This document shows, piece after piece, positions 39,201 to 48,388 of a stretch of DNA of 64,000 nucleotides. Every line of letters starts with the position of its first letter. The first letter of the stretch is position 1. The stretch spans positions 124,001 through 188,000 of the forward strand of contig CAWJVM010000005.1 of NCBI GenBank assembly GCA_963846315.1, in the 5' to 3' direction. The notes beneath the pieces were generated by a model that was not told where the DNA came from, did not search any database, and was given only the letters and a program-made list of their open reading frames with translations. A program made the position numbers and the translations under genes. The DNA comes from RPQJ01 sp963846315 (lineage in GTDB: Bacteria > Pseudomonadota > Gammaproteobacteria > Steroidobacterales > Steroidobacteraceae).

Positions 39201-39901
39201 GTGCCCTCGTGGATGCAGACGCGGGCTTCATGTGCCTCGAAGTCCCCGGGCTTGATGAAGCGCACGTCGTTGGTTGCGACCACCGGCACGCCGAACTTGA
39301 CCGCGAGTTGCAGCGAGCCCGCGATGCAGTCTTCCTCGCCCGGACGGCCCGTGCGCTGCAGTTCGAGGTAGTAGCGGTCACCGAACAGTTCGAGCCAGGT
39401 CTCGAGCGCCGCGCGCGCTTCCGGACCGCGGTGGCCGAGCAGCGCACGGCCAACGTCGCCTTCGCGTGCGCCGGAGAGCGCGATCAGGCCTTGCGTCGTG
39501 TCGCGATCGAGCCACGCACGGTGCAGGGTCGGGCCATGCTTGCCCTGCCCTTCGAGGTAACTGCGCGTGACCAGGCGCGTGAGGTTCAGGTAGCCACGAC
39601 TGTCCTGGCAGAGCAGCACCAGCCGCGACGGATCGTTGCGCTCGTTGTCGTCGCGCACCAGGGCATCCACGCCGATCAGCGGCTTGATGCCTTGCGACTG
39701 CGCGGTCTTGTAGAACTTGACCAGCGCGAAGAGGTTGGCCTGGTCAGTCAGCGCAACGGCCGGCATCCCCATGCGCGCGGTGGCGTCGATGAGCCCTTCG
39801 CGCACCCGCTTTCCATCCGCCTCGTCGCTCTCGATGCGGACCACGCCATCGACCAGCGAATACTCGGTATGAACGTGGAGATGGACGAACCGGGCAGCCA
39901 T
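36287..39901 (-). CDS. dnaE: DNA polymerase III subunit alpha DnaE
   Basis: 1204 aa, about 40 longer than E. coli DnaE. It is the replicative polymerase. The PHP domain starts HLHVHTEYSLVDG at residue 7, the catalytic aspartates are in MPDFDVDF near residue 410, and YGFNKSHSAAYAVLSYHTAW is conserved. The beta-clamp motif QEDLFGL is near residue 930. Right after it comes an Asp/Ser/Glu/His-rich linker (SHSPDRAGELARHASEGSGD) that looks like an insertion. The C-terminal OB domain has LVLEIRKRGGRTSFILDD. The ATG at 39901 lies 19 bases after rnhB. Confidence 0.97.
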   Translation of the reverse strand: MAARFVHLHVHTEYSLVDGVVRIESDEADGKRVREGLIDATARMGMPAVALTDQANLFALVKFYKTAQSQGIKPLIGVDALVRDDNERNDPSRLVLLCQDSRGYLNLTRLVTRSYLEGQGKHGPTLHRAWLDRDTTQGLIALSGAREGDVGRALLGHRGPEARAALETWLELFGDRYYLELQRTGRPGEEDCIAGSLQLAVKFGVPVVATNDVRFIKPGDFEAHEARVCIHEGTMIADASRPRRYSEEQFLRSPAEMATLFADLPEALENSVEIARRLNLEIKLGKPSLPAYPVPAGQTTEEHLREESKLGLEKRWPVIATQLGTQIPRDDYEGRLASELDVICQMGFAGYFLIVADFIRWARENGVPVGPGRGSGAGSLVAYALGITDLDPLHYDLLFERFLNPERVSMPDFDVDFCMEGRDRVIDYVAQRYGRERVSQIITYGTMAAKAVVRDVARVQGLSYGFADSIAKLIPFELGITLDDALDKEEELRKRYKSEDDVRQLIDLARSLEGLVRNAGTHAGGVVIAPSVLTDFAPLYCEEGSSSVVTQFDKDDVEAAGLVKFDFLGLRTLTIIDWAVRTINAERAASGEPPLDMPTLPMNDAPTYSLLKRCETTAVFQLESRGMKDLIKRLQPDTFEDIIALVALFRPGPLQSGMVDDFIDRKHGRIGGGIDYLHPDLKPVLFPTYGVILYQEQVMQIAQVLAGYTLGGADLLRRAMGKKKAEEMAQQRSIFVDGAVARGVAERTAAHIFDLMEKFAGYGFNKSHSAAYAVLSYHTAWLKTHYPAAFMAAVLSSDMDKTDKVVTLIDECNRMGLTVEPPDVNASQYMFTVSGPKSIRYGLGAIKGVGQAAVENMLEVRTANGRFRDLRDLCRRLDLNKVNRRVLEALIRSGAADSMGGMRYRSSLMHQLPAAMQAADQSTRAKAAGQEDLFGLAEPASHSPDRAGELARHASEGSGDADGMHETLPEWGEAVRLAGERETLGLYLTGHPIAEYERELRPITSGRIADVGGAKPVGSGGEEKGNPWRTPGRNVTVAGLVLEIRKRGGRTSFILDDRSGRLEVTMFEDVYQQFRALVSKDAILVVEGGLRWDDFIDDWRLSAKKIMDVDQAREQFARNLVLRWPAARGRNGEAGKFVSALEQALKPSQGGRCNVAIRFATGDAAAVLQFGEQWKVRPSRELIERLGNLVGREGVELYYAPRDT

Positions 39902-39920
39902 GGACGGCGGGCTCTTGGGA

Positions 39921-40547
39921 TCAGCGGGGAAGGCAGGATTGTACCGGCGCGAAGCTCCTCCGGTGCACTGGGGATGGCCCCAATCGACGCAGGGCGTCGA
40001 GGTGCTCCGACGTGCCGTAACCCTTGTGCGCGGCAAAACCATAGCCCGGGTAGCACCGCTCGAGTTCGCACATGAACCGATCTCGCGCCACTTTGGCGAG
40101 GATCGACGCCGCTCCCACGCAAGTCACGCTGGCGTCGCCCGCGACCACCGCCTCGATCGTGCAGGCCAGCGGCAACCCGGCGAGACTGGGGCAGCGGTCG
40201 CCATCGACGATCACGTGCGCCGGCGCGCAGCACAGTCCGAGCAGGGCGCGACGCATGGCCAGCAGCGTCGCCTGCAGGATGTTGATGGAGTCGACTTCGC
40301 AGGCATCGGCCCAGCCGATCCCCCAGGCGATGCTGCGCTCCTCGATCCGTTGCGCGAGTTCTGCACGCACCGCGGGTGACAGGACCTTCGAATCCGCAAT
40401 GCCGCGGATCGGGCGTTTGCGATCGAGGATTACGGCGGCTGCCACCACCGGGCCCGCCAGCGGGCCACGACCGGCCTCGTCGACGCCGGCGATGAGTCCT
40501 GCCTTGCGCAGGTCGAACCCGGCCTGTTGCGGATCGGCACGCCTCAT
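39921..40547 (-). CDS. rnhB: Ribonuclease HII
   Basis: 208 aa. It removes ribonucleotides from RNA-DNA hybrids. The signature LIAGVDEAGRGPLAGPVVAA carries the DEAGRG acidic pair, with IADSKVLSP, VIVDGDRCPSL and ASILAKVARDRFM further on. The ATG at 40547 overlaps the lpxB stop by ATGA. The lpxA-lpxB-rnhB-dnaE order is as in E. coli. Confidence 0.96.
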   Translation of the reverse strand: MRRADPQQAGFDLRKAGLIAGVDEAGRGPLAGPVVAAAVILDRKRPIRGIADSKVLSPAVRAELAQRIEERSIAWGIGWADACEVDSINILQATLLAMRRALLGLCCAPAHVIVDGDRCPSLAGLPLACTIEAVVAGDASVTCVGAASILAKVARDRFMCELERCYPGYGFAAHKGYGTSEHLDALRRLGPSPVHRRSFAPVQSCLPR

Positions 40548-41701
40548 CGCGAGCCGCGCTGCCGCTGCAATTCGAGGATCGCGTCGGCCGCTCGGGCACT
40601 GGCATCGCGACGCAACGTGTCGTGGATGCCGGTGAACGTCGCGATGAGATCCGCGCGATCGGGGCGCTCGAGCTGTGCCAGCACCGCCGGGCCCAGCACG
40701 TCGGGCCGCACGTCTTCCTGCAGGTACTCCGGCACCACCTGCCGTCCGGCCAGCAGGTTCGGCTGCGAGAAATACTCGGCTTTCATCAGCTTCATGCTGC
40801 GCATCAGCCACGCCGTCAGCGGCGCGAGACGGTACGCAACCACCATCGGCCGCTTGATCAGTGCCGTTTCGAGCGTCGCCGTGCCCGATGCCACCAGGAC
40901 GGCGTCGGCGGCCGCCAGCGCCTCCTGCGCGTGACCGTCGACGACGGTGACGGGCACGGCTGGAGCGTACTGCGCAAGGCTGTGCTCGAACAGCGTCCGC
41001 ACCGCGGCGTTGGCCATCGGCGCCACGAATTGCAGGTCGGGACGACGTTGGTGTAGCCACGCCATGGTCGCGGCAAAGGGTCCGCCGAGCTTGACGACCT
41101 CGCCACGACGACTGCCGGGAAGCACAGCGACAGTGGGTGCACTGCCGTCGAGACCCAGCGTTGCGCGCGCGGGAGCAGGCGGCGATTCGAGCGGAATTCG
41201 ATCGGCCAGCGGATGGCCCACGAACACCGCACGCACGTCGTGCGCATCGTAGAACCTGCTTTCGAACGGCAGCACGCAGAGCACGAGATCGACGGCCTGG
41301 CCGATCGTGCGCACCCGGCCCTGGCGCCAGGCCCAGACCTGCGGGCTGACGTACTGCACCGTGGGAATGCCCTGCGCCTTGAGCTGGGCCGCCACGCGGA
41401 GATTGAATTCGGGGGAGTCGATGCCGACGAAGACGTCGGGCCGCGCGGCGAGCAGGCGCGCGACGAGGTCGCGACGCAGGCGCAGCAGGCGCGGCAGGTG
41501 CTGCAGGATCTCGGCGAGACCCATGACCGCGAGTTCGTCGGACGAGACCCAGGCTGTGCAGCCCGCCTCCACCATGCGCGGCCCCGCGACTCCGTAGGCG
41601 CTCAGCGTCGGCTGGCGCGCGTGCAGGGCGCGCAGCAGTCCCGCGCCGAGGTTGTCGCCCGAGGCTTCGCCCGCCACGAGGGGCCGCCAGTTTCGAGCCA
41701 T
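40544..41701 (-). CDS. lpxB: Lipid-A-disaccharide synthase LpxB
   Basis: 385 aa. It joins UDP-2,3-diacylglucosamine with lipid X to form the lipid A disaccharide (glycosyltransferase family 19). The motifs are LVAGEASGDNLGAGLL at the start, GIDSPEFNLRVAAQLKAQGI, YVSPQVWAWRQGRVRTI, LPGSRRGEVVKLGGPF and LVASGTATLETALIKRPMVV. The ATG at 41701 is 5 bases after the lpxA stop. Confidence 0.96.
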   Translation of the reverse strand: MARNWRPLVAGEASGDNLGAGLLRALHARQPTLSAYGVAGPRMVEAGCTAWVSSDELAVMGLAEILQHLPRLLRLRRDLVARLLAARPDVFVGIDSPEFNLRVAAQLKAQGIPTVQYVSPQVWAWRQGRVRTIGQAVDLVLCVLPFESRFYDAHDVRAVFVGHPLADRIPLESPPAPARATLGLDGSAPTVAVLPGSRRGEVVKLGGPFAATMAWLHQRRPDLQFVAPMANAAVRTLFEHSLAQYAPAVPVTVVDGHAQEALAAADAVLVASGTATLETALIKRPMVVAYRLAPLTAWLMRSMKLMKAEYFSQPNLLAGRQVVPEYLQEDVRPDVLGPAVLAQLERPDRADLIATFTGIHDTLRRDASARAADAILELQRQRGSR

Positions 41702-41706
41702 GGGCG

Positions 41707-42486
41707 TCAGCGCACGAGGCTGCGCGTGGACTGCAGAATGAAGTCGACCAGCAACTGCACCTCGGGTTGGTCCTTCGCCGCCGCGGTCAGGCGTTCGACG
41801 GCATCCTCGAGCCGCAAGCCAGACCGGTACAAGGTGCGGTAGGCGTTGCGCAGGTTGCGGATCTGCTGCGGCGAAAAGCCGCGCCGCTTGAGCCCTTCGG
41901 AATTGATGCTGTGCGGCTTGGCCGGCCCGCCGACGGCCATCACGTAGGGCGGCACGTCGCGCGTCACCGCGGCGTTGTTGGCGAGAAATGCGTGCGCACC
42001 CACCTTGCAGAACTGGTGGACGCCGGCGAAGCCGCCCATGATCACCCAGTCGCCGAGCACGACGTGGCCGCCGAGCGTGGAGCTGTTGGCGAGCACGCAC
42101 TGGTTGCCGACGACACAGTCGTGCGCGACGTGCGAGTACGACATGAACAGGTTGTCGTTGCCGATCGTGGTGACGCCGCGATCCTTGGTCGTGCCGCGGT
42201 TGAGCGTGACGAACTCGCGAATGACGTTGCGGTCGCCGAGCAGGAGGCGAGTCGGCTCGCCCTGGTATTTCTTGTCCTGCGGCGCATCGCCGACCGATGC
42301 GAACGCGTGGATGACATTGTCGACTCCGACGGTCGTGTGGCAGTGGATCGTCGCGTGCGCGCCGAGGCGCGTGCGTGCACCGATCGCGACGCCCGGACCG
42401 ATCACGCAGTACGGCCCGATCTCGACGCCCTCGCCGAGAACCGCGTCCGGCGCGACGATCGCCGTCGCGTGGATGGAGCCACTCAT
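41707..42486 (-). CDS. lpxA: UDP-N-acetylglucosamine acyltransferase LpxA
   Basis: 259 aa. It adds the first 3-hydroxyacyl chain in lipid A synthesis. It is a left-handed beta-helix of hexapeptide repeats (IHATAIVAPDAVLGEGVEIG). The catalytic His is in SYSHVAHDCVVGN, and GGFAGVHQFCKVGAHAFL is conserved. The C-terminal helical domain begins INSEGLKRRGFSPQQI. The true start is the ATG at 42486; the continuous open frame upstream is an out-of-frame stretch of fabZ and lpxD. Confidence 0.96.
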   Translation of the reverse strand: MSGSIHATAIVAPDAVLGEGVEIGPYCVIGPGVAIGARTRLGAHATIHCHTTVGVDNVIHAFASVGDAPQDKKYQGEPTRLLLGDRNVIREFVTLNRGTTKDRGVTTIGNDNLFMSYSHVAHDCVVGNQCVLANSSTLGGHVVLGDWVIMGGFAGVHQFCKVGAHAFLANNAAVTRDVPPYVMAVGGPAKPHSINSEGLKRRGFSPQQIRNLRNAYRTLYRSGLRLEDAVERLTAAAKDQPEVQLLVDFILQSTRSLVR

Positions 42487-42515
42487 CGCTGCCTCTCCTT
42501 CGTCTGCCTGGGCCG

Positions 42516-42965
42516 TCAGCCCGGCATCACCATCATTTCGGCCGAGCAGGCTTCCTGACCCGCCACTTCGGCCACTGTCGAGAATTTCCAGATCGTGCGA
42601 ATCCTGCGCTCGAGCACCACCTTGAGCAATAACTGGTCCCCCGGCACGATCGGGCGCCGGAACCGCGCCTTGTCGATGCCCGCGAAGTAGAACTTCACGT
42701 TCTCGTCGGGATAGATGCCGGCGGTGACGAAGCACAGGATGCCCGCCGCCTGCGCCAGCGCCTCGAGCATGAACACACCCGGCATCACGGGACGCCCCGG
42801 GAAATGCCCGTTGAAAAACGGCTCGTTGGCGGTGACGTTCTTGAGCGCGACCAGCCGCTCGCCGGCAACGCACTCGAGCACGCGGTCCACGAGCAGCATC
42901 GGATACCGGTGCGGCAGTCGCCGCATCACTTCGTCGATGCCGAATCCACCCTGGGTCTCGCTCAT
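42516..42965 (-). CDS. fabZ: 3-hydroxyacyl-[ACP] dehydratase FabZ
   Basis: 149 aa. It dehydrates 3-hydroxyacyl-ACP in fatty-acid elongation. The motifs are LPHRYPMLLVDRVLE and the active-site helix FFNGHFPGRPVMPGVFMLEA with catalytic His and Glu. The ATG at 42965 overlaps the inferred lpxD stop by ATGA. Confidence 0.96.
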   Translation of the reverse strand: MSETQGGFGIDEVMRRLPHRYPMLLVDRVLECVAGERLVALKNVTANEPFFNGHFPGRPVMPGVFMLEALAQAAGILCFVTAGIYPDENVKFYFAGIDKARFRRPIVPGDQLLLKVVLERRIRTIWKFSTVAEVAGQEACSAEMMVMPG

Positions 42966-44014
42966 GTGTCGTTCCCGTCCTGTTCGTCGTCTGCGGCGGA
43001 CCGCGGTGCCTTTTTCGAGGGTGCGCACGCGTCGCGCCAGTTCGTCGAGCTGCTGAAACCGGGCGCTGTTGCGGCGGAAGCGCCGCGCTTCGTCGAATGG
43101 CAACTGCCCCGAGTACAGCCCGGGCTTGGTGATCGAATGCGACACCATCGTCTTGCCCGTCAGATACACGTCGTCGGTGATCTGCAGGTGCCCGACGACG
43201 CCGACCATGCCGCCCAGCATGCACCGCTTGCCGATCGTGACGCTGCCGGAAATCCCCACGCACCCGGAGATCACGGTGTGCTCGCCGATGCGGCAGTTGT
43301 GTCCCACCTGCACCTGGTTGTCGATCTTGACGCCGATACTCGATGACCGTGTCGCCGATCGCCCCGCGATCGATGGTGGAGTTGGCACCGATCTCGACGT
43401 CGTCCGCGACCCGCACCGAACCCACCTGCGGAATCTTCACGAAACCGGCTGGATCCGGAGCGTGTCCGAAGCCGTCGGCGCCGATGACGACCCCAGGATG
43501 AAACAGGCAGCGAGCGCCGATCTGCACGCCCGCGCAAAGGGTGACGTGTGCCACCAGGCGCGTGGCCGCGCCCACGACGGCGTGATCCATCACGACACAG
43601 TGGGGACCGATCTGCGCACCGGCGCCGATCTTCGCCCCCGGCCCGACGTAGGCATTCGGGCCGAGCCAGGCCGAGGGATCGATTTCGGCATCCGCATCGG
43701 CTACCGCACTGGGATGACGCCCGGCCAGGCTCGCGGCCTCGGGGTACAGCACCTGCGCAATCCGCGCATAGGTGGCGTACGGGTTGGGCGCGATCAGCGC
43801 GTTGGTCCGGCAGTCGTCGACAGTGGATGCATCGAGCACGACGGCCGAGGCGCTGCGTGCCTGGCAGGTGCCGTCGATACCTGGAGTTCGCCAGGAACGA
43901 GATGGCGCCCGCGCCGGCTTCCTGCAGCGTCGCGACCCGCTCGATCAGCGTGTCGGGATCGCCGCGCAGCTCGCAGCCGAATCGTGCCGCCAGTTCGCCC
44001 AGGCGTACCGGCAT
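42962..44014 (-). pseudogene. lpxD: UDP-3-O-acylglucosamine N-acyltransferase LpxD, three frameshifts
   Basis: Start MPVRLGELAARFGCELRGDP at 44014, then the family's FLANSRYRRHLPGT. The frame is lost near 43852-43862 and resumes with VLDASTVDD and the hexapeptide repeats. It is lost again near 43335-43341, after STIDRGAIGDTVIE, and resumes as KIDNQVQVGHNCRIG. A third shift lies in the A5 run at 43009-43013: without one A the end reads LEKAPRSAADDEQDGNDT and stops in the ATGA shared with fabZ. Removing the three extra bases gives a normal 349-residue enzyme. LpxD is essential in almost all LPS-making bacteria, so sequence error is the likely cause. Confidence 0.88.
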
Positions 44015-44051
44015 GCTCGGTCGGCTCCCTTGCGTCCTGACCCGGTCTGGA

Positions 44052-44579
44052 TCAGGGCTTCGCGGGAGCGCGGCCTTTGGCCTGCAGCGCCGACAGCACC
44101 TGGCTGGTGATGTCGATCGACGGGCTGGCGAAGAGCGCATCGGCGATCACGAGGTCGAGCCCCGCGGTCTTGGCGTAGGTCTGCACTTCCTGCAGGACCG
44201 AGCGCTGCAACTGGCCGAGCGCCTCGTTGCGACGGACGTTCAGGTCTTCCATGAACTCGTTCTGCTTGCGCGCGAATTCGCGCTGGCCGTCGCGCAGCGC
44301 CTTTTCCTGGTTGCGGCGATCGGCTTCCGCCATCGTCGCGCCGTCCTTCTGCAACTTTTCCTCGCGAGCCTTGAGGTCGCGCTCCATGTTCTGCAGGTCG
44401 CGCTTGCGCGCAGCGAACTCGTTTTCGAGCGCCTGGGAGGCGGCCTGGGCCTGTGGCGCCTCCTGCAGCAGGCGCGCCACGTTGACGACGCCGATCTTCG
44501 TCTGCGCCTGTGCCGCGGACAGCGGCATGGCAACGGCAGCGAGTGTCAGGAAAGCAAGCAGGGGGGTCTTGATGCGCAT
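44052..44579 (-). CDS. skp: Periplasmic chaperone Skp/OmpH
   Basis: 175 aa. A signal peptide (LLAFLTLAAVAMPLSAAQAQ) is followed by KIGVVNVARLLQEAPQAQAA and a long charged coiled-coil (about residues 45-125), the tentacles of the Skp trimer. It holds unfolded outer-membrane proteins on their way to BamA, which is encoded 13 bases upstream. The gene lies between bamA and lpxD as in E. coli. Confidence 0.92.
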   Translation of the reverse strand: MRIKTPLLAFLTLAAVAMPLSAAQAQTKIGVVNVARLLQEAPQAQAASQALENEFAARKRDLQNMERDLKAREEKLQKDGATMAEADRRNQEKALRDGQREFARKQNEFMEDLNVRRNEALGQLQRSVLQEVQTYAKTAGLDLVIADALFASPSIDITSQVLSALQAKGRAPAKP

Positions 44580-44592
44580 GGAACGGGGTACC

Positions 44593-47004
44593 TCAGAAAG
44601 CCTGGCCGATCGAGAACTGGAAACCTTCCGTCTCGTCGGGATATTCAACAGCGTTGCCCTTGAACTCGTTGAGCGGCACGGCGTAGCTGAACCGGAAGAC
44701 GCCGAGCGGCGCCATCCACTGGACAGCGACGCCGGTCGAATAACGTAGTTTATCAAACGAGAACTCATAATCCACCGGCGTCACGCCGTCACGGCCGACG
44801 TAAGCGACGTCGTCGTTGGAAAAGACGTTGCCGGCGTCGAAGAACAGGCTGAAACGGGCGCTGTTTCGCCACTTGGCGGGCATCGGCAGCAGCAGTTCGA
44901 CCTGGTTCGTGAACTTGATGTTGCCGCCGTAGGGGTTGCCGAACGAGTCCTTCGGGCCCATGCGGCTTTCCCGGTAGCCACGCACCGTTTCGGGGCCGCC
45001 GGCGAAGAAGCGCCGATACGGTGGCATCGACGTAGTGTCGCCGAGCGCCTCGCCGTAACCCACCTCGCTGTTGATCATCAGCGTCAGCCACTTGCCCATC
45101 GACACGAACTGCAGGTAATCGTAGTTGATGCTGACGAAATCGATGTCGCTGAACGGCAGCGCGTACGAGGCGCTCACGCGGTGGCGCGAGCCGCGGTCGG
45201 CGAACAGCGCGCGGTTGCGCGAATCGAACGACCAGCCGACCGAGTATTCGTACGTGTCGAACTTGGTGCCGTAGTACGTGAGCGCGATCGGCGGAATGCC
45301 GACGTTCTGCGTTTCCGTGTAGGTGTTGCCGTTGTTCTGGACCCAGTACAGCGCCTCCGCGGCGCTCGAGTTGGGGTCGGTGAACAGGTCGGAGCGCTGC
45401 GCGGCCAAACCCATGCGCACCGACTGGAACTCCGAGATCGGCCAGGCGTAGTCGAGACCGAGCGTGCCGGTCTCGGTCTCGAAATCCGACGACGACGTCG
45501 TGAACTGCGAGATGCTGCGCCACGTCGCCGAGACCGTGCGCGAGACGCCGTCGATCGTGGTGTACGGATCGGTGTGCGAGAGGCTGAACACCTTGCTGTA
45601 CTGGCCCGCGTTGAGCTCCGCGGCCACGCGGTTGCCGGTGCCCATGAAGTTGCTGTGCACGAAGCTGCCGTTGAGCAGGATCGATTGCGACTCGGAATAG
45701 CCGATGCCGCCGCTGAACTGGCCCGGCAGGCCTTCCTTGATGTCGTAGGTGACGTCGACCAGGTCGGGCGTGCCCGGGACCGGGTTGGTCTCGACTTCGA
45801 CCTTCTCGATGAACGGCAGGCGCTGCAGGCGGACCTTGGACCGGTCGATCGCCGCATTCGAGAGGTAACCGCCCTCCATCTGGCGGATCTCGCGCCGGAG
45901 CACGTCGTCGTTGATGCCGGTGCTGCCCGTGAAACCGATGTTGCGCACGTAGGCACGGTTGCCCGGATCGACGAGGAACGTCAGCTCGATTTCCTTCGTC
46001 TCGGGGTTTTCCTTCGGCACCGGATCGATCTTGGCGAAGGCGTAGCCGTCCTGGCCGAGGCGCAACTGCATCAGCTCGGTGGTCGCGGTGACCGCCTTGC
46101 GCGAGAACACGTCGCCCTTGCGCACGGCCACGAGCTGCTTCAGCGACGCTTCCGGCACCACCAGGTTGCCGGCGATCTTGACGTCGGAGATGCGGTAGAC
46201 GTCGCCTTCCTTCACGTTGAGCGTGATGAAGATGTCGTCCTTCTCCGGCGTGATCGCGACCTGCGTCGTCTCGACGTCCATGTTCGCGTAGCCGCGGTCC
46301 ATGTAGTACGAACGCAGCTTCTCGATGTCGCCCGACAGCTCCTCGCGCGAGTAGCGGTCGTCCTGCTTGTACCAGGACAGCCAGTTCGGCGTCTGCAGCT
46401 TGAAATCTTCGAGCAGGTCGTCGTCGCTGAACGCTTCGTTGCCGACGATGTTGATCTGCCGGATCTTCGAGCGCTTGCCTTCGACGATGTCGACCGCGAT
46501 CTTGACGCGGTTGCCGGCCACTTCCTCGACCTTGGTGTCGACCTGCACGGCGTACTTGCCGCGCGAGAAGTACTGGTCGGTGAGGAAGCGCTCCACTTCG
46601 TCGAGGGTCGACTGGTTGAACGTCTTGCCGCGCGACAGGCCCACGTTGCGCAGCGACTTCTCGAGGTCTTCGGTCTTGATGTCCTTGTTGCCGGTGATCG
46701 TGAAGCTCTCGATCGAGGGGCGCTCGAGCACGGCCACGACCAGCGTGCCGCCGTCGCGGCGGATCTCGACGTCGCGGAAGAAGCCGGTTGCATACAGCGC
46801 GCGCAGCGCTTCGTCGACGCGGCGGTCGTCGAGCCGGTCGCCGATGTTCACCGGCAGGTAGTTGTAGACCGTGCCTTCGGTGATGCGCTGCAGGCCCTCG
46901 ATCCGGATGTCGCCGACGGTGAAGTCCGCGCTTTCGCTCTGGGCGAGAACGGCAGGTACGGCAAGGAGGAAGGCCGGCAGGACGGCCGCATACTTCAGTC
47001 GCAT
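44593..47004 (-). CDS. bamA: Outer membrane assembly protein BamA
   Basis: 803 aa. A signal peptide (AAVLPAFLLAVPAVLAQ) is followed by five POTRA domains (first FTVGDIRIEGLQRITEGTVY) and a C-terminal 16-strand barrel. The barrel loop VRGYRESRMGPKDSFGNPYG contains the conserved VRGY/F motif, and the protein ends with the aromatic FQFSIGQAF targeting signal. It inserts beta-barrel proteins into the outer membrane. It starts 15 bases after rseP. Confidence 0.97.
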   Translation of the reverse strand: MRLKYAAVLPAFLLAVPAVLAQSESADFTVGDIRIEGLQRITEGTVYNYLPVNIGDRLDDRRVDEALRALYATGFFRDVEIRRDGGTLVVAVLERPSIESFTITGNKDIKTEDLEKSLRNVGLSRGKTFNQSTLDEVERFLTDQYFSRGKYAVQVDTKVEEVAGNRVKIAVDIVEGKRSKIRQINIVGNEAFSDDDLLEDFKLQTPNWLSWYKQDDRYSREELSGDIEKLRSYYMDRGYANMDVETTQVAITPEKDDIFITLNVKEGDVYRISDVKIAGNLVVPEASLKQLVAVRKGDVFSRKAVTATTELMQLRLGQDGYAFAKIDPVPKENPETKEIELTFLVDPGNRAYVRNIGFTGSTGINDDVLRREIRQMEGGYLSNAAIDRSKVRLQRLPFIEKVEVETNPVPGTPDLVDVTYDIKEGLPGQFSGGIGYSESQSILLNGSFVHSNFMGTGNRVAAELNAGQYSKVFSLSHTDPYTTIDGVSRTVSATWRSISQFTTSSSDFETETGTLGLDYAWPISEFQSVRMGLAAQRSDLFTDPNSSAAEALYWVQNNGNTYTETQNVGIPPIALTYYGTKFDTYEYSVGWSFDSRNRALFADRGSRHRVSASYALPFSDIDFVSINYDYLQFVSMGKWLTLMINSEVGYGEALGDTTSMPPYRRFFAGGPETVRGYRESRMGPKDSFGNPYGGNIKFTNQVELLLPMPAKWRNSARFSLFFDAGNVFSNDDVAYVGRDGVTPVDYEFSFDKLRYSTGVAVQWMAPLGVFRFSYAVPLNEFKGNAVEYPDETEGFQFSIGQAF

Positions 47005-47019
47005 TGTTTTAGGGGAAGC

Positions 47020-48388
47020 TCAGCTGAACAACCGCGAAAGGTCGTTGTAGAACGCGAAACTCATGAGTACGAGCAGCAGCAGGATGCCGATCTGCTGGCC
47101 AACCGCCTGCGCGCGCTCGGAGAGCGGGCTGCCCTTGACGACTTCCGCCAGCTGGTAGACCACCTGGCCGCCATCGAGGATCGGGATGGGCAGCAGATTC
47201 AGCACGAACAGGCTCACGCTCACGACCGCGAGGAAGGAAAGGAACGACAGTATGCCCTGTCGCGCTGAAAAACCGGCGTACTCCGCGATGTTGATCGGCC
47301 CGCTCAGGTTCTTGACCGAGACGTCGCCGGTGGCGACGTTCCAGATCATGCGGATCGTCAGCACCGACATGTCCCAGGTCTTTGCCACCGCGCGACCCGT
47401 GGCGCTGACTGGCCCGAAACGTTCGACAGTCTTCATCGCTGCGGGTACCGCGAGCCCGGCGGCCGGCTGGACGCCGATGCGACCGATCAAGCGGCCGCCT
47501 TCGCGCTGCGCTTCGACTTCGATCGGCACGTCGAGGCGCTCGCCCTTGCGCTCGATCCCGAACGTGAGCGTCTTGCCGGGACTGGGCTGGACGATCTTCA
47601 CCATCGCCGGGAAATCGGCCACCGACTGACCCGCCACGGACAAGACGCGATCGCCGATGCGCAACCCCGCCTTCTCCGCCGGGACTGCCCGGCACGATCT
47701 TGCCGACCACGGTCGGGATGGTCGGGTACCAGAAATCGAAGCCGAGGCCCGACATCAGGGCGCCCGGTTCGGTCAGCGCCCGGCGGTCGCCCTCGATCAA
47801 GAAGTCGACGCTGCGACGGGCATCCGCACCGGCGTTGCCCTGCACCTCGAGTTCGATCGGCGTGCCGTCCATCAGCCGGTCGAGAATCGCGAGCACGGCG
47901 CCTTCGCGCGTGGCGACCGGCTTGCCGGCCACGCCGACGATGGCATCGCCCGACAGCAGGCCGGCTCGGGACGCGATCGAATCCGGCGTGACGTCGCCGA
48001 TGATCGGCTTGAGTGCCGGAGTGCCGACCACCAGCAGGATCCAGTAGGCGACCGCGGCAAACAGGAAATTCGCAAATGGACCGGCCAGCAACACCAGGAT
48101 GCGGCGCCAGACCGGCTTGCGGTTGTAGGCCATGTTCGCCATGGCGGGGTCGACCGGACCTTCCCGCTCGTCGAGGAGTTTGACGTAACCCCCTAGTGGA
48201 ATTGCAGAAAATGCATATTCGGTGCCGTCGACGCCGCGCCGCGACCAGAGCACGCGACCGAAGCCGATCGAAAAGCGCAGGACCTTGATGCCCATGCGCC
48301 GCGCCATCCAGAAATGGCCGTACTCGTGCACGGCCACCAGGATGCCGATGGCGACGAGGAACGCCAGGATGTAAGTCAGTATCGTCAT
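47020..48388 (-). pseudogene. rseP: Regulator of sigma-E protease RseP, frameshifted
   Basis: It is a site-2 intramembrane metalloprotease that cuts RseA. The N-terminal zinc motif VHEYGHFWMARR is at residues 20-31, and the C-terminal motif VLNLLPIPILDGGQVVYQL is intact. The frame breaks around 47678-47690, between TVVGKIVPGSP and AEKAGLRIGDRV (second PDZ domain), at CCCGGCGG. The total length is one base over a multiple of three; without one base the protein is 455 aa. RseP is essential in E. coli and its partners rpoE-rseAB are intact here, so an extra-base error is likely. Confidence 0.88.

Noticed and set aside
41707..43839. A 710-codon open frame that seems to fuse LpxD-like and LpxA sequences
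   Set aside because: Only the parts 43341-43839 (LpxD) and 41707-42486 (LpxA) are real protein; the middle is an out-of-frame reading of lpxD and fabZ made open by the lpxD frameshifts.
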